Part shown: in pieces, positions 16,312 through 25,190 of the stretch
Layout of the letters: each line of letters opens with the position of its first letter
Position numbering within the stretch: position 1 is the stretch's first letter
Assembly (NCBI GenBank): GCA_947501615.1
Contig: CANMWK010000018.1
Span: 1-64,000 of the forward strand
DNA length: 64,000 bases
Source: an uncultured Tenacibaculum sp.
GTDB lineage: Bacteria; Bacteroidota; Bacteroidia; Flavobacteriales; Flavobacteriaceae
Direction: 5' to 3'
The notes under the pieces: generated by a model
Told to the model about the DNA's origin: nothing
Seen by the model: only the letters and a program-made list of their open reading frames with translations
Databases searched by the model: none
Position numbers and translations under genes: made by a program

Positions 16312-17706
16312 TTATTCGTTAGCTTCTGCTCTTTGAATTTTTAACTCTTCTTCGATTTCTTTCATTCTTTTTTGAGTTAATGGATAAGCTAATAATGCCA
16401 CAACTCCTAACAACACAAATATAGCCGGAACAATACTCATGTTCAATTTAATTCCTTGTAACATTTCTGCTGTTTTAACAGCTGCTTGACCATCATAACT
16501 GTAGGCATTTAATACAAATAAAGTGATAGCTCCTGCTACACCTCCCCCAAATTTCATAGCAAAAGTTCCAGCAGAGAAAATTAATCCTGTGGCTCTTCTT
16601 CCGTTTTTCAATTCAGAATAATCGGCTGCATCTCCTAACATAGCAAAGAATAGAATTGGCATAATACCTGCTCCAAATTCAGAAATAATTCCTAATATAA
16701 AAATTGAACCAATTTGATTTGCTTCTAACCAATACATTGCAGCTGCTGAAGCCGCTGAGAATAAAATACTAATAATAAATAGCTTTACTTTTCCAAAAAA
16801 CTTAGTTAAAGCTGGTGCAAAAAATGTGGAAATCATTGAAATAACTAACAGTGATAATAAATACAAACCCGCTAATCCGTTTTTACCACCCCAACTCGTT
16901 AAACTTCCGAAGAAGTTACTTTCATCATTTACATAATGCGTAAAATAAAACATTATTGAACTCTGTTTGATAATATTATATGTTACAAATACAAAACCAA
17001 TAAATAATAAAATCAGCCATGGTTTATTTGTTATTAAATCTTTATAATCTTTAGATAAATCACTTGTCTCAACAGATTTCACACGCTCTCTAGTAGTATA
17101 AAAAGTGATAAAAGAAAAACAAACTAAAACAAATGCTAATACATACATAGTGTATTGATAGCCTAAATTTTCATTTCCTTCTCCTAATTTAGGCACTAAC
17201 CAAATTACTGCAATTGTAGCAATAACACCTCCTAAATACGCTCCGAAGAAGCGAAAAGAAGACAACACTGTTCTTTCTTTCTGACTAGTTGTCATTACTC
17301 CCATCAAAGCAGAATACGGAACATTATTCGCCGTATATGCGAGAATATAAAATATAGACGTTGCATACGCCCAGAAAATTTTTCCTCCCAGACTTAAATC
17401 AGGAGTTGTGAATCGTAATACTAAAGCCACACCTAACGGTAATGCTGTCCAAAGTAACCATGGTCTGAATTTTCCCCATTTTGTTCGAGTTCTATCTGCT
17501 ACATTCCCCATGATTAAGTCTGTTGCTCCGTCTCCCAAGCGAACTACCAATAATAATGTAGCTACAGCTGCTGTTCCTAATCCGAAAACATCAGTATAAA
17601 AAATTGGCAAAAAAGGCCCCATTGTCCTCCAAGCAATATTAGCTGCTGTATCTCCTAAGGCGTAGCCTATTCTTTCTTTTAATGATAGTTTACTTAATTC
17701 TGACAT
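16312..17706 (-). CDS. GPH-family sugar:cation symporter (MFS)
   Basis: A 464-residue protein with 12 predicted membrane helices. Its start (LKERIGYALGDTAANIAWR) and the loop GNVADRTRTKWGKFRPWLLW are the signature of the glycoside-pentoside-hexuronide:cation symporters (MelB/XynP/YihO type). It is expected to import a mono- or disaccharide across the inner membrane with Na+ or H+. It lies 5 nt from the LacI gene and 13 nt before the epimerase, which suggests a disaccharide product of the locus as substrate. Confidence 0.92.
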   Translation of the reverse strand: MSELSKLSLKERIGYALGDTAANIAWRTMGPFLPIFYTDVFGLGTAAVATLLLVVRLGDGATDLIMGNVADRTRTKWGKFRPWLLWTALPLGVALVLRFTTPDLSLGGKIFWAYATSIFYILAYTANNVPYSALMGVMTTSQKERTVLSSFRFFGAYLGGVIATIAVIWLVPKLGEGNENLGYQYTMYVLAFVLVCFSFITFYTTRERVKSVETSDLSKDYKDLITNKPWLILLFIGFVFVTYNIIKQSSIMFYFTHYVNDESNFFGSLTSWGGKNGLAGLYLLSLLVISMISTFFAPALTKFFGKVKLFIISILFSAASAAAMYWLEANQIGSIFILGIISEFGAGIMPILFFAMLGDAADYSELKNGRRATGLIFSAGTFAMKFGGGVAGAITLFVLNAYSYDGQAAVKTAEMLQGIKLNMSIVPAIFVLLGVVALLAYPLTQKRMKEIEEELKIQRAEANE

Positions 17707-17711
17707 ATACT

Positions 17712-18728
17712 TTATTTGTATTTGGTTGTTTCTCTATGTATTAAATTGGTATCGATAACTAAAGTTTTGTTTTCTGATACGTCTTTTTTCTCTATTCTAT
17801 CTATTAATAATTGTAAAGCTCTTTTTCCAATTTCCTCAGTATGTTGGCTTATCGTTGTTAATTTTGGATTGGTAAAAACCACCACATTCTTTCCTGAAAA
17901 ACCTATGATAGAAAGTTCTGAAGGCATTGAAATGTTGAATTTTCTAGCAATGTTTAATGCAACCACACCTAATACATTATCGATTGCTATTATTGCATCA
18001 ATATCTTTATGTGCTGACATTATTTTTTCTATGCTATCATCTACATTAGCATCGTTAGTAACTTCAAAAATTATTGGCGCATTTTTATATGAATTAGATT
18101 CTTCAATTGCTTTTTTATAACCATCTACTCTTAATTTTCCAACATTTAATCCTGTTAAAGAATCTAAGAGTATAATCTTTTTTCTTCCTTCAGAAATTAA
18201 ATAATTCGTTGCTTCGTAAACAGCTTTTAAATCGTCGATAATAACTTTATCACAATCGATAGATTTTATAAAACGATCGAACATTACCACAGGTAATCGA
18301 TTGTATAACATTAATTCTTCTAAATGTTCTACTTCACCTGAAGTTTGCGTTTCTTCTGCCACAGAAATTAAAAATCCATCTACACTTCCATCAGTTAAAA
18401 GCTCAATACTTTTTTTCTCTTTATCTATAGATTCATTTGAAATACAGGTAATAATACTGTAATCGTGCTTAGAAGCTTCTTGCTCTATACTATGCAGTGA
18501 TCTTGCAAAAAATGGATTCAAAATGTTTGGTAAGACAACACCAATGGTTCTTGTTTTACTTTTCTTTAGACTTAGCGCAGCCTTGTTTGGCTTGTAATTA
18601 TATTTTTTTGCTAGCTCTTTAACTTTAGCAATGGTATCTTCACTTATTTCGTAACTGTTGTTTAATGCTTTAGAAACAGTAGAAATCGATACATTTAATT
18701 CTTTGGCTAAATCTTTTAGTGTAATCAT
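17712..18728 (-). CDS. LacI-family transcriptional regulator (GntR/KdgR-like context)
   Basis: A 338-residue regulator. The N-terminal LacI helix-turn-helix (LKDLAKELNVSISTVSKALNN split over residues 3-23) and hinge are followed by a periplasmic-binding-protein-like effector domain (TRTIGVVLPNILNPFF, SVDGFLIS, VVMFDRF). It sits 3 nt downstream of the GntP gluconate permease and 5 nt upstream of the GPH symporter. In E. coli the gluconate repressor GntR is also a LacI-family member, so gluconate or 6-phosphogluconate is a reasonable ligand; this is inference. Its recognition helix is identical to that of the LacI protein at 53845. Confidence 0.93.
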   Translation of the reverse strand: MITLKDLAKELNVSISTVSKALNNSYEISEDTIAKVKELAKKYNYKPNKAALSLKKSKTRTIGVVLPNILNPFFARSLHSIEQEASKHDYSIITCISNESIDKEKKSIELLTDGSVDGFLISVAEETQTSGEVEHLEELMLYNRLPVVMFDRFIKSIDCDKVIIDDLKAVYEATNYLISEGRKKIILLDSLTGLNVGKLRVDGYKKAIEESNSYKNAPIIFEVTNDANVDDSIEKIMSAHKDIDAIIAIDNVLGVVALNIARKFNISMPSELSIIGFSGKNVVVFTNPKLTTISQHTEEIGKRALQLLIDRIEKKDVSENKTLVIDTNLIHRETTKYK

Positions 18729-18731
18729 GGC

Positions 18732-20078
18732 TTAAACGAGTAATGATAAAATGGTTATTATAGTAAAACTTGTTAAAGCTAATATAGTTGTCATTACCGT
18801 CCAACTTTTAAACGTTTGTTTTTCTGTTAAACCTAAATATTTTCCAACAAGCCAAAATCCACTATCGTTTACATGAGACATTATTGATGCTCCTGAAGCT
18901 ACAGCGATTACTAATAATGCTTTACTAGGTTCACTTAAATCTGCTCCGGTTAATAAAGGAGCTGTAACTCCTGCTGCTGTAATCATTGCAACAGTTGCTG
19001 AACCTTGAAGAATACGAACTAAAACTGCGATAAAAAATCCGAAGAATAAAACACCGATTCCGATGGTTGAGAAATAATTTGCTAACATTTCTCCTGTTCC
19101 TGTATTCACTAACATTTGTTTAAAAACACCACCCGCTCCTGTTAACAGAATAATTAATCCAGCTGGAGCCATTGAATTCGTTGCAATTTTCAGTAATTCA
19201 TCTTTTGATAATCCTCTTTTTATCCCCAATAAATACCAAGCGATTAAATTCGCTATGATTAATGCGATAAACGGATTACCAATCATTCCTATCCAATCTT
19301 TCACATTTTGTGAAACTAGATCTTCACCTATTAACGGACTGTTTAATAATGTATTTGCCACAATTAAAACTATTGGAATTCCAATAATCATAATAATTAA
19401 TCGTACCGCTGGATAATTCTGGATTTCAGTTGTATCAGAAGATAATTTTGGTGCTTCTATATGAATCTTTTCTGAAATATATTTAGCGAATATCGGTCCA
19501 CATACCACAGCTGTTGGAACTCCAACAATAAAACCGAAGAGAATTACCCAACCTAAATCTGCTTTTAAAATATCGGAAACTGCAACTGGACCTGGCGTTG
19601 GCGGAATAAATGAATGTGTTATTGCTAAACCAGCTAATAAAGGAATTGCATATAACAACAATGACTTTTTTGTTCTTCGCTGTAATGAGTATACTAATGG
19701 AATTAAAATAATAAACGCTACATCAAAAAACACTGGTATTGCAACTAAAAATCCTGTTAACATTAATGCCCAAGATGCTCTTTTATCTCCAAATTTGGAT
19801 AACAAATAGTTTGCTAAAGCTTCTGCTCCACCAGATTGTTCTAGAATAGAACCAAAAATTGCTCCTAATCCTACAACTAAAGCTACAAAACCTAATGTTC
19901 CTCCCATACCTTGTTGCATGGTTGTAATAATTTCTTTTGGAGGCATTCCTGAAAAAACCCCAACAAAAACACTGGCTATAAGTAATGATATAAATGCCTG
20001 AATTTTAAAACGTAAAATTAAAATCAGTAAAATGGCTACTCCACCTAAAACCGCAAGAACTAAATTAAAATCTAACAT
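18732..20078 (-). CDS. gntP: GntP-family gluconate:H+ symporter
   Basis: A protein of about 448 residues with 12-14 hydrophobic helices. It matches the GntP family: GGTLGFVALVVGLGAIFGSILEQSGGAE near residue 60 (in pieces), THSFIPPTPGP, the NDSGFW motif near the end and KQTFKSWT. It imports gluconate or related aldonates. The ATG at 20078 is used; an upstream in-frame TTG (20090) would overlap the fused kinase gene. It follows the gluconokinase/6PGDH gene by 2 nt, so import and phosphorylation are genetically linked. Confidence 0.93.
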   Translation of the reverse strand: MLDFNLVLAVLGGVAILLILILRFKIQAFISLLIASVFVGVFSGMPPKEIITTMQQGMGGTLGFVALVVGLGAIFGSILEQSGGAEALANYLLSKFGDKRASWALMLTGFLVAIPVFFDVAFIILIPLVYSLQRRTKKSLLLYAIPLLAGLAITHSFIPPTPGPVAVSDILKADLGWVILFGFIVGVPTAVVCGPIFAKYISEKIHIEAPKLSSDTTEIQNYPAVRLIIMIIGIPIVLIVANTLLNSPLIGEDLVSQNVKDWIGMIGNPFIALIIANLIAWYLLGIKRGLSKDELLKIATNSMAPAGLIILLTGAGGVFKQMLVNTGTGEMLANYFSTIGIGVLFFGFFIAVLVRILQGSATVAMITAAGVTAPLLTGADLSEPSKALLVIAVASGASIMSHVNDSGFWLVGKYLGLTEKQTFKSWTVMTTILALTSFTIITILSLLV

Positions 20079-20080
20079 AT

Positions 20081-21952
20081 CTAGCTCCAATTATGATGAA
20101 ATGTTTCTTCTCCTTCTACATCAATTCTTTGATATCTATGCGCTCCAAAGAAATCTCGTTGTGCTTGAATAACATTTGCAGAAGATTTTTCTGTTGTCAT
20201 AGCCACCCAAAAATTATACGATTCGTATAAACAAGGAACATGAATTCTATTTAATAACGCATAATTTAAAACAGAAGCAATACTCGATTCGTTTTTGAAC
20301 AATTCTAAGATTGTTTTTTCATCATCGAAAAGTGTAGTTACTTCTTTTAAAACCTTACTATATTCTTTTATTTTTTCGGATTTAATAATACATCCACTAG
20401 ACCAAACTCTACAGATTTCAGCTAAGTCTAAATTCCAATTGTGTTCTTTAGAAGCTTCTTGTAGTAACTGAAAACCTTGATGTAAGTTTATAGTTCTTGC
20501 AAAAGCATATGCTTCTTCTAATTGTTTAAGATCAACTGGTTCTTTTGGAGTTACATCTTGTTTATATGTAGCTAAACGTTTACGCTCATCTTTAAAAGAA
20601 GACGTATAACGTGCATGGACTGCTGCTGTTTTTACAGTTGTTGGAATTCCTAATTGTAATGATGCAATACTAGACCACGATCCTGTTCCTTTATTTCCTG
20701 CTCTATCTAAAATAGTATCTAAAACATAGGTTCCATTCTCTTGTTCTTCTAGAATTTTTGTTGTGATTTCTAATAAATAACTAGAATGTTTTCCTGAATT
20801 CCATTGTTTTAAAAGTGAAGCAATTTCTTCATAACTCATAGTTTTAGATAAAATCGCATACACCTCAGCCAAAAGTTGCATGTCTCCATATTCTATTCCG
20901 TTATGGACCATTTTCACAAAATGACCTGCTCCATCTGGGCCAATATAATTACAACATGCTTGTCCGTTTTCATCTTTAGCGGCTATTGCTTCTAAAAATT
21001 TAGCAACTTTATCGTAACTCGATTTATTTCCTCCTGGCATTAAAGACGGACCTTTTAAAGCTCCTTCTTCTCCACCAGAAACACCTAAACCAATAAATTC
21101 TATATTTTTTTTCTGAAGATTATCGCTTCTCCTCTTTGTGTTTTCATAATGAGAATTTCCTCCATCAATTAAAATATCACCTTCATCTAAAAAAGGTACA
21201 ATACTATCAATAACAGCATCTGTAACTTTTCCTGCTTTAATCATCATTAAAATCTTACGAGGCTTTTCTACAGAATCTACAAAATCTTTTAACACTGTAA
21301 ATCCTAAAACTTTGTCATAAGAATTGGCATCTACAAAAGCTTCAACTATTCCTTCTTCTCCCTGAGTTTCTCTATTATATACTGACAATGAAAAACCATT
21401 GTTTAAGATATTTTTTGCTAGGCTTTTCCCCATTACACCTAAACCTAATACACCAAAAGATGATTTATCCATAACTTTTGTTATTGTTTTTATAATTTCT
21501 GAAGGATCTTTATCTATATCAATATGAGTTCCGTAAGAAGGAACTTCCAAACAGTCGAATTGAGATTTTAGCATTGCTGATCCCATAAAATGCCCAGATC
21601 TTTCCTCCATTCTATTCTTTATCAATTCGTAGGTTCCGTTTAAAATACACCAATGAATATGGGTTATATTTTCAGCAAGAATTTGTCGATACGATTCCTT
21701 TAATGCAGAACAACCTAAGATTATCCCTTGATTTCCTTCAGCTTTGATTAATTCTTGATTTAAAATTTCGAGCCATGGTTTCCTATCCTCATAATTTAAA
21801 GGAATTCCTTTACTCATTTTTTCAACATTTGACTTCGGATGAAAATCATCTGCATCTATAAAAGGAATAGCGATTTCTTCAGAAAGTAATTTTCCAATAG
21901 TAGATTTTCCACTACCACTTACCCCCATTACGATGATAATTTTACTACTCAT
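20081..21952 (-). CDS. fused gluconokinase / 6-phosphogluconate dehydrogenase
   Basis: A 623-residue two-enzyme fusion. Residues 1-160 are a GntK-type gluconokinase: P-loop GVSGSGKST (10-18), DADDFHPKSN, GIPLNYEDRKPW, CSALKESYR, and HFMGSAMLKSQFDCLE. Residues 164-623 are a full 6-phosphogluconate dehydrogenase: NADP-binding GVLGLGVMGKSLA, ILIDGGNSHYENT, GVSGGEEGA, the catalytic KMVHNGIEYGD, and the ending RIDVEGEETFHHNWS. The linker is almost nil and M161 could be a relic start of a separate gnd. Together they turn gluconate into ribulose 5-phosphate, CO2 and NADPH. The gene overlaps the GH3 gene by 8 nt and precedes gntP. Confidence 0.94.
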   Translation of the reverse strand: MSSKIIIVMGVSGSGKSTIGKLLSEEIAIPFIDADDFHPKSNVEKMSKGIPLNYEDRKPWLEILNQELIKAEGNQGIILGCSALKESYRQILAENITHIHWCILNGTYELIKNRMEERSGHFMGSAMLKSQFDCLEVPSYGTHIDIDKDPSEIIKTITKVMDKSSFGVLGLGVMGKSLAKNILNNGFSLSVYNRETQGEEGIVEAFVDANSYDKVLGFTVLKDFVDSVEKPRKILMMIKAGKVTDAVIDSIVPFLDEGDILIDGGNSHYENTKRRSDNLQKKNIEFIGLGVSGGEEGALKGPSLMPGGNKSSYDKVAKFLEAIAAKDENGQACCNYIGPDGAGHFVKMVHNGIEYGDMQLLAEVYAILSKTMSYEEIASLLKQWNSGKHSSYLLEITTKILEEQENGTYVLDTILDRAGNKGTGSWSSIASLQLGIPTTVKTAAVHARYTSSFKDERKRLATYKQDVTPKEPVDLKQLEEAYAFARTINLHQGFQLLQEASKEHNWNLDLAEICRVWSSGCIIKSEKIKEYSKVLKEVTTLFDDEKTILELFKNESSIASVLNYALLNRIHVPCLYESYNFWVAMTTEKSSANVIQAQRDFFGAHRYQRIDVEGEETFHHNWS

Positions 21953-24200
21953 AAACGAAACTACCTTTTAATCCCTCTGCAGCGTTTTTTCCGATCCAAA
22001 CATTAAAATCTCCCTTTTCTACTCCGTAGACAAGTTCGCTGTTGTAATATTTTAAATCTTTCACACCAATTAAAAAACTTACTTTTTGTTCTTCTCCTTG
22101 CTTTAAACTTACTCTCTTAAATCCTTTTAATTCTTTCACAGGTCTAGTAATGCTCCCAACAACATCTTGTACATAAAACTGTACTAATTCTTCACCATCT
22201 CTTTTACCTGTATTTTTCACAGTAACTTCAACAGTTATTTCATTTGTATCAGTTAATTTATTCGTTGATAATTTTAAATTACTGTATTCAAAAGAGGTGT
22301 AACTTAAACCATAACCAAAAGGAAAGTGAGGTGTATAACCCGCATCTAAATAATGAGAAGTATTACCTAAAGAACTTTGCCAAGCTCCTACAGGAATATC
22401 ATTCATTTGTACAAATTTCTCTGGAATTACAGGTCTTCCTGTATTTTTATGATTGTAGAATAATGGTAATTGACCTGCTACCTTTGGCCATGTAACTGGT
22501 AAACGCCCTAGTGGCTCTTTTACACCAAACAGCATGTCGTGAATAGCAGGTCCTCCCATAGTCCCAGGATGCCAAGCCATTAAAACAGCATCGACATCAT
22601 TTATAATATTTGTTAATGTAATTGGTCTACCTGCCATGATAACCAACACAATTGGTTTTCCTGTTTTTGCTAATTCTTTAATTAATTTTTCTTGCGCTCC
22701 TGGTAAATCTATGTTCGCCCTACTATGCGCTTCACCAGAAAGAATTGCTTCTTCTCCACCGATAAAAACAATAACATCTGATTTCTTTCCTGCGGCTATT
22801 GCTTTTTGAAAATCTTTTTCAGACAGATCTCTACTGTACGATAATCCTTCTACGAAGTTGTAATTTACATTTGCTTTTTTGAAACTTGCTACTGGAGTTA
22901 CAGTATGTGTTTTATCTCCATCGAAAGTCCAAGTTCCTAATTGTTCTCTTGGTTTATCAGCTAATGGTCCGATTACGGCAATTTTAGTTTCTTTACTAAA
23001 AGGCAAAATATTTCCTTCATTCTTTAATAAAACAGAACTTTCAATTGCAGATTTTTTTGCCAATTCTAAATGTGATTCAGCATATAAATTTCCAGTATGA
23101 TTTTTATCTCTATTCGGATTTTCAAATAATCCCATTCTGAATTTTACTCGTAAAATTTCAGCTACTAAACTGTTGATTTGAGTTTCATTTAATTTTCCTT
23201 CTTTTAGTAAATCTTTTATATGATTTTCATAGGATTTACTGGTCATTTCCATGTTTAATCCAGCAGTGATTCCTATTTCAGCAGCATGTTTTTCATCTTT
23301 AGCAAATCCATGAGGAATCATTTCAGTCACAGAATTCCAATCACTTACTACAAATCCATCAAACTTTAATTGCTTTCTTAAAATATCTTGTAATAACTTT
23401 TTATCACCAGAAGCAGGGATTCCATTAGTTTCATTAAACGAAGTCATTACCGTTTGACTTCCAGCTTCAAAAGCTGCTTTAAAAGGAGGTAAATACACAT
23501 TTTGTAGTAACTCTTTATTAATGATCGCTGTATTATAATCTCGACCACCAATAGCTGCTCCGTAACCTATAAAATGCTTTGCACAAGCAATCATGCTTGT
23601 AGAACTTTTTAAATCCTCTCCTTGAAAACCTTTTATATATGCAGTTGATAATTTTGACGCTAAAAATGGATCTTCACCTGGCGATTCTGCGATTCTTCCC
23701 CAACGACTATCTCTAGCAATATCTAACATTGGAGCAAATGTCCATCGAATACCAGAAGACGAAGCTTCTACTGCAGCTACTCTTGAAGAAGCTTCTACAG
23801 TTTCTGGATTCCAAGACGCTGCCAATCCTAAAGGAATTGGAAAAATTGTTTTAAAACCATGAATGACATCCCTAGCAAAAATTAATGGAATTTTATTCGG
23901 ACTTTCTTCTGTTGCTATTTTTTGTAACTCATCTACATAGTCAGTATTCATTACATTCAAAAAAGCTCCTACTTTTCCATCTCTTACAGCTTGTTTTAAT
24001 TCTTCTGGTAACGAACCTTTTACTCTACTCGATGTTCCTCTTAAATTTAATTGTCCAATTTTTTCTTCAATGGTCATTTTCCCCAATAAAGCTTGAACTT
24101 TCTCTTCAACAGGATTATTACTTGTATTTTTTGTTTCTTCATTTTTACATGAAACAAACACTAGTACAAGTGTCCATACAATTAGTTTGGTTATTTTCAT
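21945..24200 (-). CDS. GH3 beta-glucosidase (BglX-like) lipoprotein
   Basis: A 751-residue secreted enzyme with lipobox FVSC (C18). The GH3 N domain has WTFAPMLDIARDSRWGR, CAKHFIGYG and the nucleophile aspartate in GFVVSDWNSV. The GH3 C domain has IAVIGPLAD and SGEAHSR (probable acid/base region), and a C-terminal fibronectin-III-like domain runs from about 650 to 751. The length and order equal E. coli BglX. It would release glucose from the non-reducing ends of beta-gluco-oligosaccharides in the periplasm or at the surface. It follows the SMP-30 gene by 12 nt and overlaps the fused GntK-Gnd gene by 8 nt. Confidence 0.93.
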   Translation of the reverse strand: MKITKLIVWTLVLVFVSCKNEETKNTSNNPVEEKVQALLGKMTIEEKIGQLNLRGTSSRVKGSLPEELKQAVRDGKVGAFLNVMNTDYVDELQKIATEESPNKIPLIFARDVIHGFKTIFPIPLGLAASWNPETVEASSRVAAVEASSSGIRWTFAPMLDIARDSRWGRIAESPGEDPFLASKLSTAYIKGFQGEDLKSSTSMIACAKHFIGYGAAIGGRDYNTAIINKELLQNVYLPPFKAAFEAGSQTVMTSFNETNGIPASGDKKLLQDILRKQLKFDGFVVSDWNSVTEMIPHGFAKDEKHAAEIGITAGLNMEMTSKSYENHIKDLLKEGKLNETQINSLVAEILRVKFRMGLFENPNRDKNHTGNLYAESHLELAKKSAIESSVLLKNEGNILPFSKETKIAVIGPLADKPREQLGTWTFDGDKTHTVTPVASFKKANVNYNFVEGLSYSRDLSEKDFQKAIAAGKKSDVIVFIGGEEAILSGEAHSRANIDLPGAQEKLIKELAKTGKPIVLVIMAGRPITLTNIINDVDAVLMAWHPGTMGGPAIHDMLFGVKEPLGRLPVTWPKVAGQLPLFYNHKNTGRPVIPEKFVQMNDIPVGAWQSSLGNTSHYLDAGYTPHFPFGYGLSYTSFEYSNLKLSTNKLTDTNEITVEVTVKNTGKRDGEELVQFYVQDVVGSITRPVKELKGFKRVSLKQGEEQKVSFLIGVKDLKYYNSELVYGVEKGDFNVWIGKNAAEGLKGSFVYE

Positions 24201-24212
24201 TTGAGTAGTCGT

Positions 24213-25190
24213 TTATTTTAATTCAGCAATTTGAATACTTGGTTTCTTAAAAAAGTTACTTTTAACTCCTTTTTCTTTCAGTTTGATTTTGAATACAGAA
24301 CCGGCTAAAGGAAATTGTTTTTTCTCTTCATCCGTCATATCTAAAGAAGCTGTAGTTATGTATAATTCATCAAAATTATTGCCTCCAAAAGCACATGAAG
24401 TTACGTTGTGTGCAGGCACTTGAATTTTCTTCTCCAAGGTTCCTGTTTTAGGATTATATTTAGCCACAGCATTTCCATTCCACATACCAACCCATAACAT
24501 ATCTTGATCGTCAATAGCCATTCCATCAGGAAAACCATCTTTTGGATCGACAGTTACTACAACTCTTTCATTAGATATTTTACTCGTAGTTTTATCATAA
24601 TCGAAAGCTCTAATAGTTCCTTTAGGCGTGTCGATATAATACATTGTAGATTTATCTTTAGTCCAAACAATTCCGTTTGAAATTGTTATACCTCCAAGCA
24701 TTTTATCACTCTCTCCTTTTTCGTTGATTTTATATAAACTTGCATTAGGTTTGTTCTGTGCCAAATGCATTGAACCCACCCAAAAATTACCATTTGGATC
24801 GCATTTTCCATCGTTAAAACGATTCTCTGTGATATCAGATTCAACATCAGATAACAGTAGTAATTCTTCTGTTACTGTATCAACTATATAAACACCATCT
24901 TCTAAGGCAACTATAGCTTTATTTTCTTCTTCACTAGGTACAACAGTACCAATTCTACAAGGTAATGTTATTGTTTTATTCTTCTTTGTCTCTGGATGAT
25001 ATACATGAAGTTTTTTTCCTTCGATATCTATCCAATACAACTCATTCGATCTATAATTCCATATTGCTCCTTCACCTAAGTCGGCATTAATTTGATATTC
25101 TAAAACCGCAACCTCGGCAGTTTTTTTATCTTCTTGTTTACAAGCTATTACACAAAAAGCTAAAAGTCCTATTATAATATTTCTCATCAT
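24213..25190 (-). CDS. SMP-30/gluconolactonase lipoprotein
   Basis: A 325-residue lipoprotein (lipobox VIAC, about C17). It has the SMP-30/gluconolaconase/LRE six-blade propeller: LGEGAIWNYRSNELYWIDIEGK in pieces near residue 38, ENRFNDGKCDPNGNFWVGSM, TISNGIVWTKD, FPDGMAIDDQDMLWVGMWNG and VTSCAFGGNNFDELYITTAS. The metal-site acids and asparagines (E in LGEGA, N in SNGI, D in PDGM) are present. It should hydrolyse an aldonolactone, such as glucono-1,5-lactone, outside the cytoplasm. It abuts the FG-GAP gene with no gap and is followed by GH3, GntK-Gnd and GntP, forming a gluconate route. Confidence 0.88.
   Translation of the reverse strand: MMRNIIIGLLAFCVIACKQEDKKTAEVAVLEYQINADLGEGAIWNYRSNELYWIDIEGKKLHVYHPETKKNKTITLPCRIGTVVPSEEENKAIVALEDGVYIVDTVTEELLLLSDVESDITENRFNDGKCDPNGNFWVGSMHLAQNKPNASLYKINEKGESDKMLGGITISNGIVWTKDKSTMYYIDTPKGTIRAFDYDKTTSKISNERVVVTVDPKDGFPDGMAIDDQDMLWVGMWNGNAVAKYNPKTGTLEKKIQVPAHNVTSCAFGGNNFDELYITTASLDMTDEEKKQFPLAGSVFKIKLKEKGVKSNFFKKPSIQIAELK

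Noticed and set aside
17716..18120. 134-codon frame on the plus strand
   Set aside because: It is antisense to the effector domain of a LacI regulator; the composition mirrors the real gene.
23885..24208. Leucine/phenylalanine-rich 107-codon frame on the plus strand
   Set aside because: It is fully antisense to the signal and N-terminal part of a GH3 gene with clear motifs.
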